A stretch of DNA of 64,000 bases from Hymenolepis diminuta. Lineage: Eukaryota > Platyhelminthes > Cestoda > Cyclophyllidea > Hymenolepididae. The translations under genes were made by a program, and so were the position numbers. The number at the start of each line of letters is the position of its first letter. The first letter of the stretch is position 1. Positions 23,261 through 36,023 of the stretch are shown one piece after another. The notes beneath the pieces were generated by a model, which ran no database searches, was not told the DNA's origin, and saw nothing but the letters and a program-made list of their open reading frames with translations. The DNA is taken from NCBI GenBank assembly GCA_900708905.1, contig CAADRB010000078.1, positions 419,332-483,331 of the forward strand. The letters are read 5' to 3'.

Positions 23261-24257
23261 TTACCTTTGTTCATCAACGTAATCTCCATCAAGAGCAACC
23301 CAATCATTCCAGCGCCGCTCTAACATNNNNNNNNNNNNNNNNNNNNNNNNNNNNNNNNNNNNNNNNNNNNNNNNNNNNNNNNNNNNNNNNNNNNNNNNNN
23401 NNNNNNNNNNNNNNNNNNNNNNNNNNNNNNNNNNNNNNNNNNNNNNNNNNNNNNNNNNNNNNNNNNNNNNNNNNNNNNNNNNNNNNNNNNNNNNNNNNNN
23501 NNNNNNNNNNNNNNNNNNNNNNNNNNNNNNNNNNNNNNNNNNNNNNNNNNNNNNNNNNNNNNNNNNNNNNNNNNNNNNNNNNNNNNNNNNNNNNNNNNNN
23601 NNNNNNNNNNNNNNNNNNNNNNNNNNNNNNNNNNNNNNNNNNNNNNNNNNNNNNNNNNNNNNNNNNNNNNNNNNNNNNNNNNNNNNNNNNNNNNNNNNNN
23701 NNNNNNNNNNNNNNNNNNNNNNNNNNNNNNNNNNNNNNNNNNNNNNNNNNNNNNNNNNNNNNNNNNNNNNNNNNNNNNNNNNNNNNNNNNNNNNNNNNNN
23801 NNNNNNNNNNNNNNNNNNNNNNNNNNNNNNNNNNNNNNNNNNNNNNNNNNNNNNNNNNNNNNNNNNNNNNNNNNNNNNNNNNNNNNNNNNNNNNNNNNNN
23901 NNNNNNNNNNNNNNNNNNNNNNNNNNNNNNNNNNNNNNNNNNNNNNNNNNNNNNNNNNNNNNNNNNNTATCTCTACAATGTCAGCTAACTCACACAACTT
24001 CACTTTTCCATCATTCAAAACAATTTTGTGGATTTTTTAATGTTATCTGGTGTTACCGCCTCATTTGGACGTCCACTGCGTTCTGCATCATCGGTGTCTC
24101 TACGACCACGTTTGAAGTCAGCAAACCAACGTTTTATTTTTGTTTTAGATGGAACAGAGTCCTCATAGCACTTTCCAAGCCATTGCTTCGCTTGAACGGC
24201 ATTTTTTCCCATCAAGAAGCAGTGTAAAATGAAAACACGAAATTGTTTTTGATGCAT
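23261..24257 (-). pseudogene. Mariner transposase, frameshifted and interrupted by a gap
   Basis: The start at 24257 reads MHQKQFRVFILHCFLMGKNA, then CYEDSVPSKTKIKRWFADFK and DDAERSGRPNEAVTPDNIKK, the N-terminal paired helix-turn-helix of mariner transposase. Just after NIKK, in a run of six A (24034-24039), the frame ends early at TKLF-stop; the correct continuation (HKIVLNDGKVKLCELADIVE) is one frame away. The catalytic core is hidden in the gap 23327-23967. The C-terminus (RRWNDWVALDGDYVDEQR) ends at a TAA at 23261-23263. A one-base indel in a homopolymer may be real or a consensus error. Confidence 0.88.
23327..23967. other. Assembly gap of 641 N
   Basis: The gap lies within the mariner transposase. 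Like the gap at 1544-2224, it abuts mariner sequence, so repeat collapse is the likely cause. Confidence 0.99.
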
Positions 24258-24435
24258 CGTTTTGAAATAACAAAAGTAGCGTCACTCTTAGCACAATAAC
24301 TCACAAACGAATGAATAGAATATGATGAACTTTTAACAGGTGTCTTTTGAAGGTGAGTATTAACTGAAAAAGGTGACTGCAATAAAACTAGCGCCATCTA
24401 TGTGTAGGACCCGGGACTTTTTAGCCCATATGCTA

Positions 24436-27400
24436 TGTTAGTTCATTGTATTTTTATGTATCGGCCTGGCTGCATTAAAAGTGTATGAATAACTATTTCT
24501 GTAGTATCTTCCCCTCTGTCGTATGCGCCATCTGAAATTTAACAATATCTATTGGGAGCATAGACTACTAGGACATAAACTAGATTTTGTGGGGAGAAAC
24601 CAGTGTAGAATCTAATTTTACTAAAAAAGGATTCAGATGAAACGTTACAATGTTTAAGCTCTGGTGCATCAATTTTTCATCTTACATAAAGGATTTTTTA
24701 TGCTGTTTTCATTTAAACGGGAACACAAAATTGCACTTATTTCTGGTGGCTTTTGGTTAACATGTACGGTTTTATGCCACTGTTAAGCGGTTCCAATGTT
24801 CAATGGTAGAATATGGTATCGATTTATATGTGTTAATCAGAAATTTCACACTTAAATCTTTCAAAAAACCTTTATATTAAAGAAAAGGTGCTAAAAAGTT
24901 CTTTTACTTTATTTAATATCCGCTTTAATTTAAGAATAATCCATAATCGTAATTAATAATTTTCTAATGTCTGGTTGCTTACCTTTCTTGCGTTATTGTA
25001 TTTACTAAATTTTCATTTTTAAATCAATCTCTAACTCTGCAAATCCTGAGTAATATTAATAGTACGCAAGTTTAAAATAAAGTTTGCCCTAAAGCTGTTC
25101 TTAGATCGGCGGAACACGAAATCATACTCTGTTGTCTTACATTTACACTAATGTTTGCCCCATTTGTTACAAATGAAACTTTTACTGAAGTCGATTGGCA
25201 ATGATGAGCGTAAAACACGTTCTATATATATATATATATACTGACATTTTCGAGCCTTTTTAAAGAGCAAGAGAAGATAGATTTGTTTTATGGCTAATTT
25301 GAGTCAATAATTAGTCAAAAAATTACACATCAGAAAGATATTTCCTACTAAAAAGCAAAGTTATATTTGAATATACCTTCAAATTAGATCAAAAATAGGA
25401 CAAGAAAGTAGCTTACAGTAATATTGGAAGAAAACGATGTTTTATTTTTACTTTGATTTAGACTTATCCCCGCTAAAATATTGTGCTAATGTAAGTGTCA
25501 AAGCCCTTAATTTGTCTACTCTTTAAAATTTACAAATTATTTTTTTGCTACTTTTGATGTTTTAACTTGGATAAAATCACGGTCTACATGAGCAAATGGC
25601 AAGATATTTCTTTTCATTTCTAAAGGTAATTGCCCCGCTTACTGAAAAAGTTTTCCTTCACACTATTTTGACATGAAATATAGCGCTTAGATTTACAAAA
25701 ATTCGACCTAAATATTATGTAATTTTAAGAAAAGTCCATTATTCAAACACGTTTTAGCATGCGACTTTCTGTTTTATGTTAGAATTCAACAAAATAATAT
25801 TTTTATAAACTGTTTTCAAAATGAAATTAAGATAACAAAAAAATAGCGAAATTAGGTGTTAACCGAAACTAAGTTTCTGCAAAGTTTTGACGATCATCGT
25901 TTTTTAATATTAAATGTATATCGATTTTAAATGTGGATTAGTCAAGCAATTTGAATAAACTTAGAATTAAATTGAATTCTCCTTAACAAATGATGAAATT
26001 GAAGGCGGTTGCTTTTTTTAGAGGTTATTTAAAGTTTCTTTATATCCTAATATCCATTTTATTCAACAAAATTTTAGCCTATTTATACTAAACAGACTTT
26101 TCCTAAACAATTAATAACGTGGAATAATCTACCGGTGTGTCAGGTACCAGTAGTATATTATGATTAATTTATTTATTTCACTATTTAAACCAGACTGCAC
26201 CCCATGAACATGCTGTGCAAGTTTACTAAACTACCGCTAAAAATGTCTCATATCAGAAGGTCATGCTTAATGCTATACTGGTTTTAATGTAAATCTCTTC
26301 AGAAACTCTTGAAATAGGTAGACGTATAATCAAATGAGGTGGAAGAAATGTTTACATTTCTTGAATCCCACGAAACAAATCCTGCTAACCTTTCATTATG
26401 ATATCTATCATTTTAGTTATCGTCATGAATGCACTCGTAAGAATACTCTTTATACACAATATTTGTAAATAAATTGACTTGCAAAGTCTTAGAGTTGGAG
26501 TTGTAACTTTTTAATGTTATCATTATTTCATTTTAATCTACTTAAAATTGACGGCGACGGTTGCTATTTTAGTAGTCGCCTATTGTTGACTCCTGTAAAA
26601 AATAAAAAAATGGAGATATTTAATAAAATCGTCGATATTACATGCCCTCATGATATCGTTCAATCTCTTTGTCTTTCAATTTACAAGATGCTTAAAGTAG
26701 AAAATATCGCCATATAACTCATAATGGAAGTTAAATAGAGATTTCCCCAAAGTTGTATCAGGAGTACTCTTGCAGATCTCGCATAATGACACTTGATGTT
26801 TGACACACTTTATATCTTGTGGTATTGGCGAAGCACTTTTTGGGTGCTATCCTATGCAAATACTTAAAGATACATCTCTTGATGGTAAACAGAGCATGCG
26901 GAGAGAAAGCATAGTGTACCTCTTTTTATTGTTTTACTTAGCTCCAAAATAACTTTTACTATTACCTTTGGAGTTTAAAATTTTTAAAAAATCCTCTGCA
27001 TAGATTTTACAAATTCTGCCAAGATTTAAATTTATCACTTACCACATATGTCCCATATTACAAGATTCCTTCTGTGATATTAAACAATGGAATAAATTTC
27101 TTTAACTTTCGCGAATGGAATACATTGAGAACCTTTAACAGTCTTGGTTTGAATATGATTATTTAATTTTTAATGAAATGTTATTGTACCTTTTATATCT
27201 ATACAAAATTTTGATAAAATTTAAATCTCGTAAATAACATAGCAAGTAAATCAACCCTTCTTGGCGAACAAAGCTTATCGAACCAATTTTTAACAAGAGT
27301 CAATATTAGGAAGGATATCTAACCATAGCGGTTCTCGCTGCATTCCATTTAATGTACACTCTTGAACTAATGAAGCTTGGAGTCCAGACTGCACCTGATG

Positions 27401-29724
27401 AATTTTAACTCAATGTTGTAACATTAGTTATGGGATTTATTTGATAAATTGTCCAAACGCTGTAAGACGAAAATTGAAAAGGGATACCTACAAAATGGCC
27501 ATAATGCTGAATATAGTTCAAATTTATTGAAAAATTTTCAAAAAATTTCATGACTAAAGAAAACAGATTACAAAAATTGTCATTGCCGAGGAAAAATGAA
27601 ATGAAAACATCTGTTCATTTTTAAAATGTATTTTATGAATAGCGGCGGATCTACAAATTAAGATTATCTCTAAATGAATAATTAACTCTTACAATTACAC
27701 ATTAATTTTGAAGTAAACTAACCTCCTTCGTAATGTTGCACTGAAAAGACCTTCAAGATGTTACATTCATCATTCAGAGTTAGATGCATTAAATAACTCT
27801 CTTTAAAAAGAGGTCACGTGAACGGAATCGTTTCAATGCAGCACAATTAGTAGAAATCCTATTTCTTCTTTGAATTAATCAAAACGAATTATATTGGATT
27901 TAACTATATGGCAGGTTAAGTTTAAATTCTAGGTGCAATTTAGTAAATAAAATTGTTAAAAATGTTATTCTGATATACCTTTGATTTTGCACTAGTACAA
28001 TTCACTTGGCAAACAGAGCTTATTGGATCAGTGCAATTAAATGGAAAATGTCCCGCAGTTAAAATATTTCATTCTAAACTGGCATTTGGTGCTTTGTCAA
28101 ATTTTAATATATGAAAAGCTAGAGAAAGCAAATCTAGACATTTCTACATACAATATGGAAGATTTGTATTATTTTAATAGCATTGAAAGAAGCCTACTGG
28201 CATATTATCAGGAAAGAATACTGCAGAAAAATATATCACTTCTTACTGAACAAAGCAACTAGTTAAAATATCAAGAAAAATCGCTGCAAATTATTAATCA
28301 GATACTATTAAAACCAGTTTCACTTACTCTGCTTCATGTGTACCTTGTAGAGTTTTATTTACACGTTAAACTTTTGTTATTTAGTAGAAATAATCTATAA
28401 CAAAATCGCATTGCAGTCCTTGAAATTTAGAAGTTTTGCCTTTGATTTTAGACCAGGCTTCCCTTTAATCTCTTCAATCTTACATATTTAAATTAATTTT
28501 GAAATTTTTATCTGTCTTATTACCTGATATACGTCTAAAAATCAATAAATAAATTATGGTTTTAACCCAAGACAAGGTCAATATTGCAATTCTTGCAATA
28601 AAATGGAAACCCAGATCAGTCAATAGTAAGTCCTCTAATGATAAACGGGAGAGTATCAAAAGGACTTTGAAAGTACAGACAAGAGAGTAAACTTTTACTG
28701 TTCAATTTGTATTAAAATTTAGATTTCATGTTTAGTCACTTGTTTTTCTGACTAAATTCTTGACTTATTCAGTTATTCAAAATTAATTGGTTTATTTCAA
28801 GGGATCATTAATTGGAGGGATCTTACTTGATTCTATATCTTCTGATATTAAGAAAGAAATATTTGCTCAAAGTTTAGTTGCCAATGTCACAAATATTGAT
28901 TGTACAGTTAATCATATCACTTGTTAAATGTGCCTGAATTATCATCCAATCTTTGTCCTTTAATTGCAGTCCCATATCTTAATATAAAGTGGGAAGTTGA
29001 AAATAACAAATTTAAATAACAAACCAAGCATATCAAAAGTGTAATCTCGACTAGAGATATAGCATGCTGTTGAATAAAATAATAATAAACCATGCAAATT
29101 TGTTTCATAATTTAATAAATGTAAATTTTTTGCCTTTAACTTAAAAAGACAAATAAACTATTTTTTGATGTTTTTTAAACAAAATTGTGATTAACAAAAG
29201 TTCTGTTTTTTCAATGTTATTTACGTGTCACCAGACGCCGCTAAACTGAGGCTAGACCAGACTCGGAAGGAGAGTGAAGTGCATTTTCTACATTACATTC
29301 TATTAATTTAAGCAATATAAATACAAATGGCCTTCATTTTATTGATATTAAGCATCAACACACTCCCAAACTAATTCAAGTTTTGCAACGTAAATTTATT
29401 CATACTCGGATCAAAGAATTTAAATTGTCGCGTCTATCAGTCATGAAACATATTCTGGGTCAACGGTAGAAAATTAAATGAAAAACTCCAAATCCTGTAT
29501 AAAAGACATATTACTCATTCTAAAGGACAATCCAGCATAAAATGCGTGCAGTTGAAAATGAACCGACTCAAAGTTATAAATAATTATCCGAAAGAACCTC
29601 AAATAAAATCAGCGTCATCAAATATGGTACGTACATCTCAAAATGAGAAATAAAATAGATTTTTAGAAGTCGATAATTGTGGGTTCTTGTTTATAATCCC
29701 TGAACGCACACTTCACAATTCGAA
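24436..29724. other. AT-rich stretch without recognisable genes
   Basis: The sequence is conspicuously poor in G and C. Open frames at 26514-26717 and 28041-28262 are Ile/Leu/Asn/Lys-rich and match nothing. An 18-base TA microsatellite is at 25223-25240. Confidence 0.55.
25223..25240. repeat. TA microsatellite
   Basis: Nine TA units. The same length occurs at 411-428 and its duplicate near 8768. Confidence 0.9.
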
Positions 29725-30021
29725 TTGCTGGGAAAATCCAAGCTTAATATTTTTAATGCACTCAAAAGGAATAATCAGGCTTCATCGCAGGTGCACAGAA
29801 TATTCGATTTTGGGTTCTCCCGTCCACACGTTGGTAATGTAAGACCACCTCTGAAGAAATCATTAGGGCGATTATTGGCTAACAGGGAAGACAATCATTT
29901 ATCAGACATCCAATCCAATAAAAGTCAATTTATTTTGCTAATAAAGAAACTGTTGTTTAAGCTACAAGTAATTTCTCTTCCTCGTTCTGAGCTTTGCAAG
30001 GAGCAGCTGAGCAGCAATTAA
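29725..30021 (+). other. Open frame of uncertain status
   Basis: Ninety-eight codons start at a TTG and read HRIFDFGFSRPHVGNVRPPL, then KKSLGRLLANREDNHLSD. The base composition is richer in G and C than the neighbourhood and the residues look protein-like. There is no ATG start, and possible GT donors occur inside. I recognise no domain. It may be an exon or a remnant. Confidence 0.25.
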
Positions 30022-30389
30022 TCCCCAAAGCTCAAGCTGAACAAAAGTTTCCTTAAGAACTTTCACATTACTACACCTACTAACGCAATGTGTAAAATAA
30101 TAAAAATACACAGCAATAAAAAAGGCAAAGAGCACAATTGCAAATATTAAATTTGTTTCATTTTTGTTATAAAATTTAAAAGCAAATGGATTATTTATTT
30201 TATAATTTTTAAGATCAATGAAAAAGTAAGGTGAATCTATATTAAAATGATCAACGTTTGATTTTCCCTAAAAGGAATTATCCGGTAACTTCATTGATTC
30301 ATATTCTATTTACCTAGAAATAAACTTTCCACACTGAAATCCAACGTTAGGAATTTTACCATATATCCAATAAGCCCAATTTTCCAACT

Positions 30390-30690
30390 TCAGCCGGTCA
30401 ACTAATACGGTCAGAATTTTTAGCCAGCTCCTCTCAGTCTACAGCCTTCCTCCTCTTTCCACCCTATGCTCCTTTCATTTCCTGCCCCTTGCATATTTGC
30501 TGAGTGGTATATTAAAATTACATGTGGCATGTTTTCGAAGGTTTTTGAAATCGCCCTCACTTTACATAGCACCTATAGCAGCCATCTGCCGGAAAAAAAT
30601 ATAACCCCGATTGTGAAATATTTTTGTTTTAGTTATGGTCTGTTTGCCTATGTCTTTTCATCGTACATGCATTTACAAAGAACAGATTTT
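30390..30690 (+). repeat. Dispersed repeat R2, copy 1
   Basis: The stretch with agctcctctcagtctacag and, further on, ttaaaattacatgtgg, tagcagccatctgccgg and ttatggtctgtttgcc is matched in order at 44390-45245 and, reversed, at 62680-62825. It lies just outside the left arm of the inverted repeat. A 96-codon frame (30466-30756) inside it is not conserved in the other copies. Confidence 0.6.
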
Positions 30691-30929
30691 ATATTAAGAT
30701 TAGATATCCAAACCGCACCTCTTTCATATCGAATAACCGTTTCACATTTCCACTGAGCTGTCTAATGTGCTGAGCCGGGTCTTTGTATAAATGTAGAATT
30801 TGCCAATTTTAGTCTTTGATAATACGATAAAAGTCCAGCGATTGTATGGTCATTATAAAGCAGCTTTACCAAGAAGTTAGGCCTACACTAATGTAATTGG
30901 GCGGAGAGGTTTCAGAGAAAAATATTTTT

Positions 30930-31305
30930 CTGACAAAACTTTACCACTTACTTGTTGGGATTGCCAGCTTTGCAGAGATGGGTTCTGAAGAGCGATTAGT
31001 GTGTGCAATAGATAAAAGTGGACAAGCCGCAAAGAAGACCAGGTTTAGCGAATATTTCAAGCGTTTTTGATCAAATTCTAATATAAAGAACTTTTGATTC
31101 CACGACACGCCAGAGCTACACTGGCTGCAATTTTTGTCTTCACAGCATCAAGTATATCATCAATATTATATGCTGGACTCTTACCATTTACAAGGGAGCC
31201 ATGATCTATTTAAAACTCACTCGAAGATACGACTGCTCTAGACAGATCTTTGGCACACACCATTTTCATGGCATATTTATCCAGTATTCTTCTACAGCCC
31301 TTCAT
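30930..31305 (-). pseudogene. Decayed coding frame at the outer end of the left arm
   Basis: This is the mirror of 61931-62365. The minus strand reads MKGCRRILDKYAMKMVCAKD, then NIDDILDAVKTKIAASVALA and, crossing the arm edge at 31006, VHFYLLHTLIALQNPSLQSW. Three in-frame stops interrupt it inside the arm. Outside the arm this copy differs from the right-hand one at about one base in ten. The family is not recognised. Confidence 0.4.
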
Positions 31306-32982
31306 TTCAACCAATCGTTCAATAATTTCTTATCATTGCGGTTCTTGCAAATATAAGATGGCACGGTGAATTGTATAAATGCATTCCCTATATAACGGTC
31401 TAAATTTTGACACTTCGGTGATTTTTTCCTCATTTGCACTCTCTGTTATCACGATTTCCCATCTGGCTCTTCTCTAGTTATTAGTCTTCTCTTCTTCATC
31501 AGTCTTCACTATCCCAACAGAATGGAGAGAAGACAAGGCAGTAGTGAGCATAATTTATTGGAGATGAGCGGAAAGTAGCGAAATGAGAGAGAGTGCATGT
31601 AACGGATGAAATGGACGTTTACATACTTCATTTTACTCAGAAGCCGATGGGGCGTCTGTGGTTCTAATTATGGCCTCGATAATTGATCACGATAATTTGG
31701 GTAGGAGTGGATCCGAGGCCACATGTGGAGACTCGACACGTGATTACAACTAGTGCAACAGCAGGGCGTCCATGACCCCATGTGGAGAGGAGAACCGAGA
31801 GGACACTTTTATTTCAGGGAAATTTACTCTACTTAGTCACCGCACGCACATCCATGTCTGTTCCATCTATTTTCCCCTTCAAACAGTTGTCTGCAAGACC
31901 TACCGCGATTTACTCCCCACTGATTTATAATTTTACATTGGCGGTTTTGTGTCTGCTGTCTAATACCCTCGTTTCCCTGTTGGTTCCCTGTCTACGTGCT
32001 GGTAGTTGGAAATGTTACTACCTCTTTAATTCTCCTCATCTTACACTGCACACTTATAGCTACATTCTAACATGCTACAAATCCACAGTTGATTTGATTG
32101 AATTGCTTAACCTCTTTCTATTGCACTCTAATTCTTTCCTCCTCATTTGACTGTCTCACGGTCTTTCATGTCGAAGCATTTTCTTACTACTAAGAAATGT
32201 AAAGTAGTTAGTCACTTGTATTTGCATGTGAATGATTGCACTGAAAGCTGAAAAATCAAAAAATGCTGCCATGCTTGTCTCGATTAACATGCGATATTGA
32301 ATCGCGTTAACAGTCTCTCATAACCGTATTTATCTCTTATTTGCTCTGCTTATTCTGATGTCAACAAACATGACGTCTATGTTGTAGGCATTCACACTTT
32401 CACATTTCCTCTCACTTTCATGCCAGAACTTCCAAAGTGACATTCGTTCGATTCAAATCCTTGAAAGCATTTGTCGTCAGTGTCAGTTGTAACATGGCCA
32501 AAACCGAATACCTTCCTTAAATTTAAACTTGTCTGTGCTAATCACGTTGCCATTTCAATGGCACAATAAAAGGACGTTTAAGTGGGTTATAAATGATAAA
32601 CATCTTAGCACACAAAACAGTAAAAGAGTATAAATAAAATAGTATTTTCCTTTGTGTGTGCATTTGGTACCACCTTCGGATCGCATTGCGCGTATGGCCT
32701 CTTCACTCTAGAGGAATTAAAGTTCAGTGATCTAATTGAATCGCAACACGAGATATTTGCATGCTAAGCCAATTATAACCCACTTGGACTTGCCGTCAAT
32801 TTCAATGGGGCTTGCTCACGAACGAATCACACATTCCATTCGAGTGCAAATGACTACTGGTGATGCTCAGACCAATTGTAATATGGAGTGCAATTTAGGT
32901 TGACGCTCGAGTTTAGCCTCTTATTTTATTAAAATCAGATTTTACGATAACTGCATTAAGATAAACTGAGGGAAGTTTACAG
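31306..32982. other. Left arm, no gene recognised
   Basis: A 122-codon frame (31782-32150) and its mirror (61086-61454) are open, but have no domain, splice context or coding bias that I can see. Confidence 0.45.
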
Positions 32983-33980
32983 ATTTATCCGACAGAACCT
33001 GCTAGTCAAGAGAGCAGAAGGGAACCAAACGCTTTCATCTGTTCTGGTATGAAAATTCTCTTCACAAGGCTAATTTCACAGACAGACAATAAAAGGTGCA
33101 GATATCTAAGCTTTGAAGTAAACAGAAGTTGTCTCTGCGGATAGAAGTGCGCATATCCTGACGAGTTCAGGAGTGAAACCTAATATGACACTTGATAGTT
33201 TGGCTCATTGCAATTCACCAATTTTCCTCGCAAGTGCTTTCATCTGTCTTGAAAAATCCGAATGGAACGACATGATTTGCTATTATCGAAATGCAAAGGA
33301 GTTGTTATCTGGTCTTCGTAATCTCTACGTGTGTCTAAACAAAGCTTACGACCTATGCGAGGTCTCAACTGGACATGACGAATCCCACTACAGAGGAAGC
33401 CATTTGTTGCAATCGCGGTCTTCTTCTGCAAGTCCTAATGCTGATGATGATCCGGTCATGCTACTAGGCTACCATGTGACCCTCTAACACAAGAGTTCTG
33501 CGCACAATTATGTCTTAATTATTCACCCTGTCAATAATTATCCTCAAAATCCGCCTGGAGAGCTCATCTCCTTCCACGAACTTCAGAACACGTCGGCTAC
33601 GGCCTTCATTTTTAAGAATTTAAATGAAGCACTTTGTGAGTTTGCCTCTGTTGAAGTATTTCTATACCATACAACTCACAACTTTGGTTATTCTGTTGTT
33701 CAATCTGAGGACAAAGTAAAAATTTCAATTTACCGTCATTGAGAGCCGTATCAGAGGTTTAATATTTTGAACACCCCATTTTGACGATAGCACTAAATTA
33801 TGGCCATATAACTCTCAAGATGGAAGTTGCACAATTACCCATAATGTGACTCAGTGTATGATGTGCCAGCAAGTATTTAAGACGGAGGATGAAGAATTTA
33901 GAGATGAATACTAACCTACAGTAGTGAAAGTCACCACTTTGTGCAACTGTCGCCCTACCGCCAACCACACTATGTTTTGA
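32983..33980 (+). pseudogene. FamX-A (left arm), decayed Cys-motif gene
   Basis: A possible exon at 32983-33046 ends TCTG/GTATGA and joins in phase to either of two acceptors (33126 or 33171). The main frame then reads MTLDSLAHCNSPIFLASAFI, CLEKSEWNDMICYYRNAKEL, LSGLRNLYVCLNKAYDLCEV and LLQSRSSSASPNADDDPVML, to a TAA at 33485-33487. The very same frame goes on for 84 codons (YVLIIHPVNNYPQNPPGELI and others) to a TGA at 33740-33742, and then again to 33781. A one-base shift leads to DDSTKLWPYNSQDGSCTITH then VTQCMMCQQVF, and after a TAA at 33912 VVKVTTLCNCRPTANHTMF. Preserved protein-like sequence across stops and one shift indicates a recently dead gene. The Cys motif matches FamX-1 and FamX-B. 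The family is unknown to me. Confidence 0.55.
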
Positions 33981-34570
33981 CTGATTTTAAGGCCTCATCT
34001 TACCACAGGAAAATTTGTCAATATTGTGTGACCAGTGAACCTGGATCTCGATGCCTTCCAAGACTAAGTTATCAAGCCTTTCTCTCCTCCCTCTTTCAAT
34101 TAATGCAGTGTGAATAGCTGTGAATGAACTCGTCCTACACATTTCGCAACAAGCACCGCATTTTCAATTTTACCCAAATTGAATAACAATGTTTTGAAAC
34201 TTATCATAACCTCAAATCACCAATGGTCTTTAATAATCTGAGGCACTAGCAAGTAAAATACACCTCTCATAGAGTTGCATACTTTGGCATTACACAAATT
34301 GGCATAGTAAATGAAAAAGCACAAAATAAGCTTTCCGATCCCCTACTGTGATCGTAAGAAAATGCATGCCCTGATGGTGATTCGCAGAGCCATTTAGCGG
34401 ATCAGTACTTCGATCCTTCCAATTAAATGACAGTTTCTTATGTTCCCCCGCATTTGCTGCACTTTTAGTTGAATACATGAAATATTTAAAGATACTGTAA
34501 CCAAATCTTCGATTCCATAAGCAATGCACTAGTTAAAAACCTGAACACAACGACATCAACACAAGAAGCA

Positions 34571-34641
34571 CATTTTCTTATCGATAGACCGATTTATACC
34601 TTCCACCACCGACAATCGCAAGGTAAATATATTTGTTCGAA
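34571..34641 (+). repeat. Dispersed repeat R3, left-arm copy
   Basis: It resembles 14251-14314 in the TMTC3-like intron at about 70% by eye; the mirror copy is at 58595-58665. Confidence 0.4.
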
Positions 34642-35263
34642 TAAAAGGGAATTAAAAGGCGGAAAATAAAGAATCTAACATAAAAGAATTGTTTTGGGAA
34701 AAATATTATTTTCTTATAAGTAACACGGAGCAGCATCATTAGATAACAGAGCAACAGTTATTCCATACATTTTCAAGGTCGTACTTGACTACCTAAATCA
34801 GCACCCAATTGCCATACTCTATTTTGAGTTGCTTATCATGCAGGAGCAGTGAAAATTGACTACTATATTCACATTTCCATTGTGCAATTGACAGTTGATG
34901 CATAATATCCAAAAACCTACACAGATCAGTAGGTAAGGCTTGAGATCAAAAGAGAGCTTGGTTGCGTCAAAACCATGGATTGATATGGTGAAAGTTATAA
35001 AAATAATTTCACTCTTTGATTATATGTTATCGTTACGACAAAATTCAAAGCGGTAGCCACTTCAGTTGGAGAAAATTGAATTCTCCCAAGGGAGGTGGTT
35101 CATGCAGTTTTTGAGTAGGATCAAGAATGTTTTCACCTAAGGTGTCTGTTCGATAATACCACAAAATTTATGTGCATATACAAACTTTCTTCTAGGTCTT
35201 GAAAATGTGAAATGTAGCTAAACAAGAAGGTATAAAATTGCGAAAATATGCAATGCATGATAT

Positions 35264-35665
35264 TTAAAAGAGGTGCCTAAAACACTGAGGTGGGTCAGGA
35301 ATAGTATAAGTCACTCGTTTTCTATACAAAAGTCCTCTGAGAGCGAGTTGACTAGAAAAGCCGTCAACTTCATTTATTGACCAATTCAAGATGAAACTAT
35401 AAATTACGATTGAAGTGTAGAAAAGTGCAGAAGTGTAGAAAATGAAAAGTGCAAAATTGAGTAGTGGAAATGGGAACGGGTAATCGGCGGTGTTTGTCGT
35501 GATTCCTGTGAATGGGAAATAGTCGTTTTTAGAATAGCTCTTGGCATTGATAACAAATATTTCATTATTCTTGAAAAGAATTTCACATAAAAGATCAAAT
35601 AAACGGGGCAACTTGGGTGAAACAATATTTGAAAGTTTTCCATTTAAAAATCTGCCCTTTTTCAA
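35264..35665 (-). other. Open frame, possible last part of FamX-B (left arm)
   Basis: One hundred and thirty-three codons are open on the minus strand, starting from a TTG, with LPRLFDLLCEILFKNNEIFV near the start and a Phe/Leu/Tyr-rich middle that could be a membrane segment. It follows the FamX-B segment at 36024-36075 as the frame 5393-5668 follows FamX-1. No clean acceptor is visible. Confidence 0.3.
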
Positions 35666-36023
35666 ATAACTTGGACTAAGAGATTTATATTAATTAAATT
35701 AATTCTCAATGGAAATAATAATACCATTATAAATGGTCAAATCAAATGTGTAAATCATTAGGACATGAAACCAATTGGAACTAAGAAAAATTCAGGGTTG
35801 TCATTCTGCATTTTAAAAGTATAGGCAGTGTTAAATATCGAAAAATAGATACTCTTTGAGTCCATTATCCAAATCTGTCATCGAAATGTGCATTTGATTC
35901 CCCAATTGCAAAAGCCCATTGAGGAACGCGCTTTTTGACCCCATTTGGGGTGGAGAGTGTCATTAGAGAGCATTCCTAGTGGGGAAATCGAATTGTGCCG
36001 CATCCTATAACAGCCAGACTTAC

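Larger units (their letters stand above)
23202..24433 (-). mobile_element. Mariner transposon with both ends
   Basis: Imperfect terminal inverted repeats share the core AAAAGTCCCGGG: the left end starts ACACGTGAGCTG at 23202 and the right end, read on the minus strand, starts GCATATGGGCTA. Both ends are flanked by a TA target duplication (23200-23201 and 24434-24435). The length is about 1.23 kb, normal for the family, so the gap size is about right. The transposase runs on the minus strand. Confidence 0.88.

Noticed and set aside
31782..32150. A 122-codon frame in the arm (mirror 61086-61454)
   Set aside because: It has no domain, and its Leu/Tyr/Ser-rich content resembles translated pyrimidine-rich DNA.
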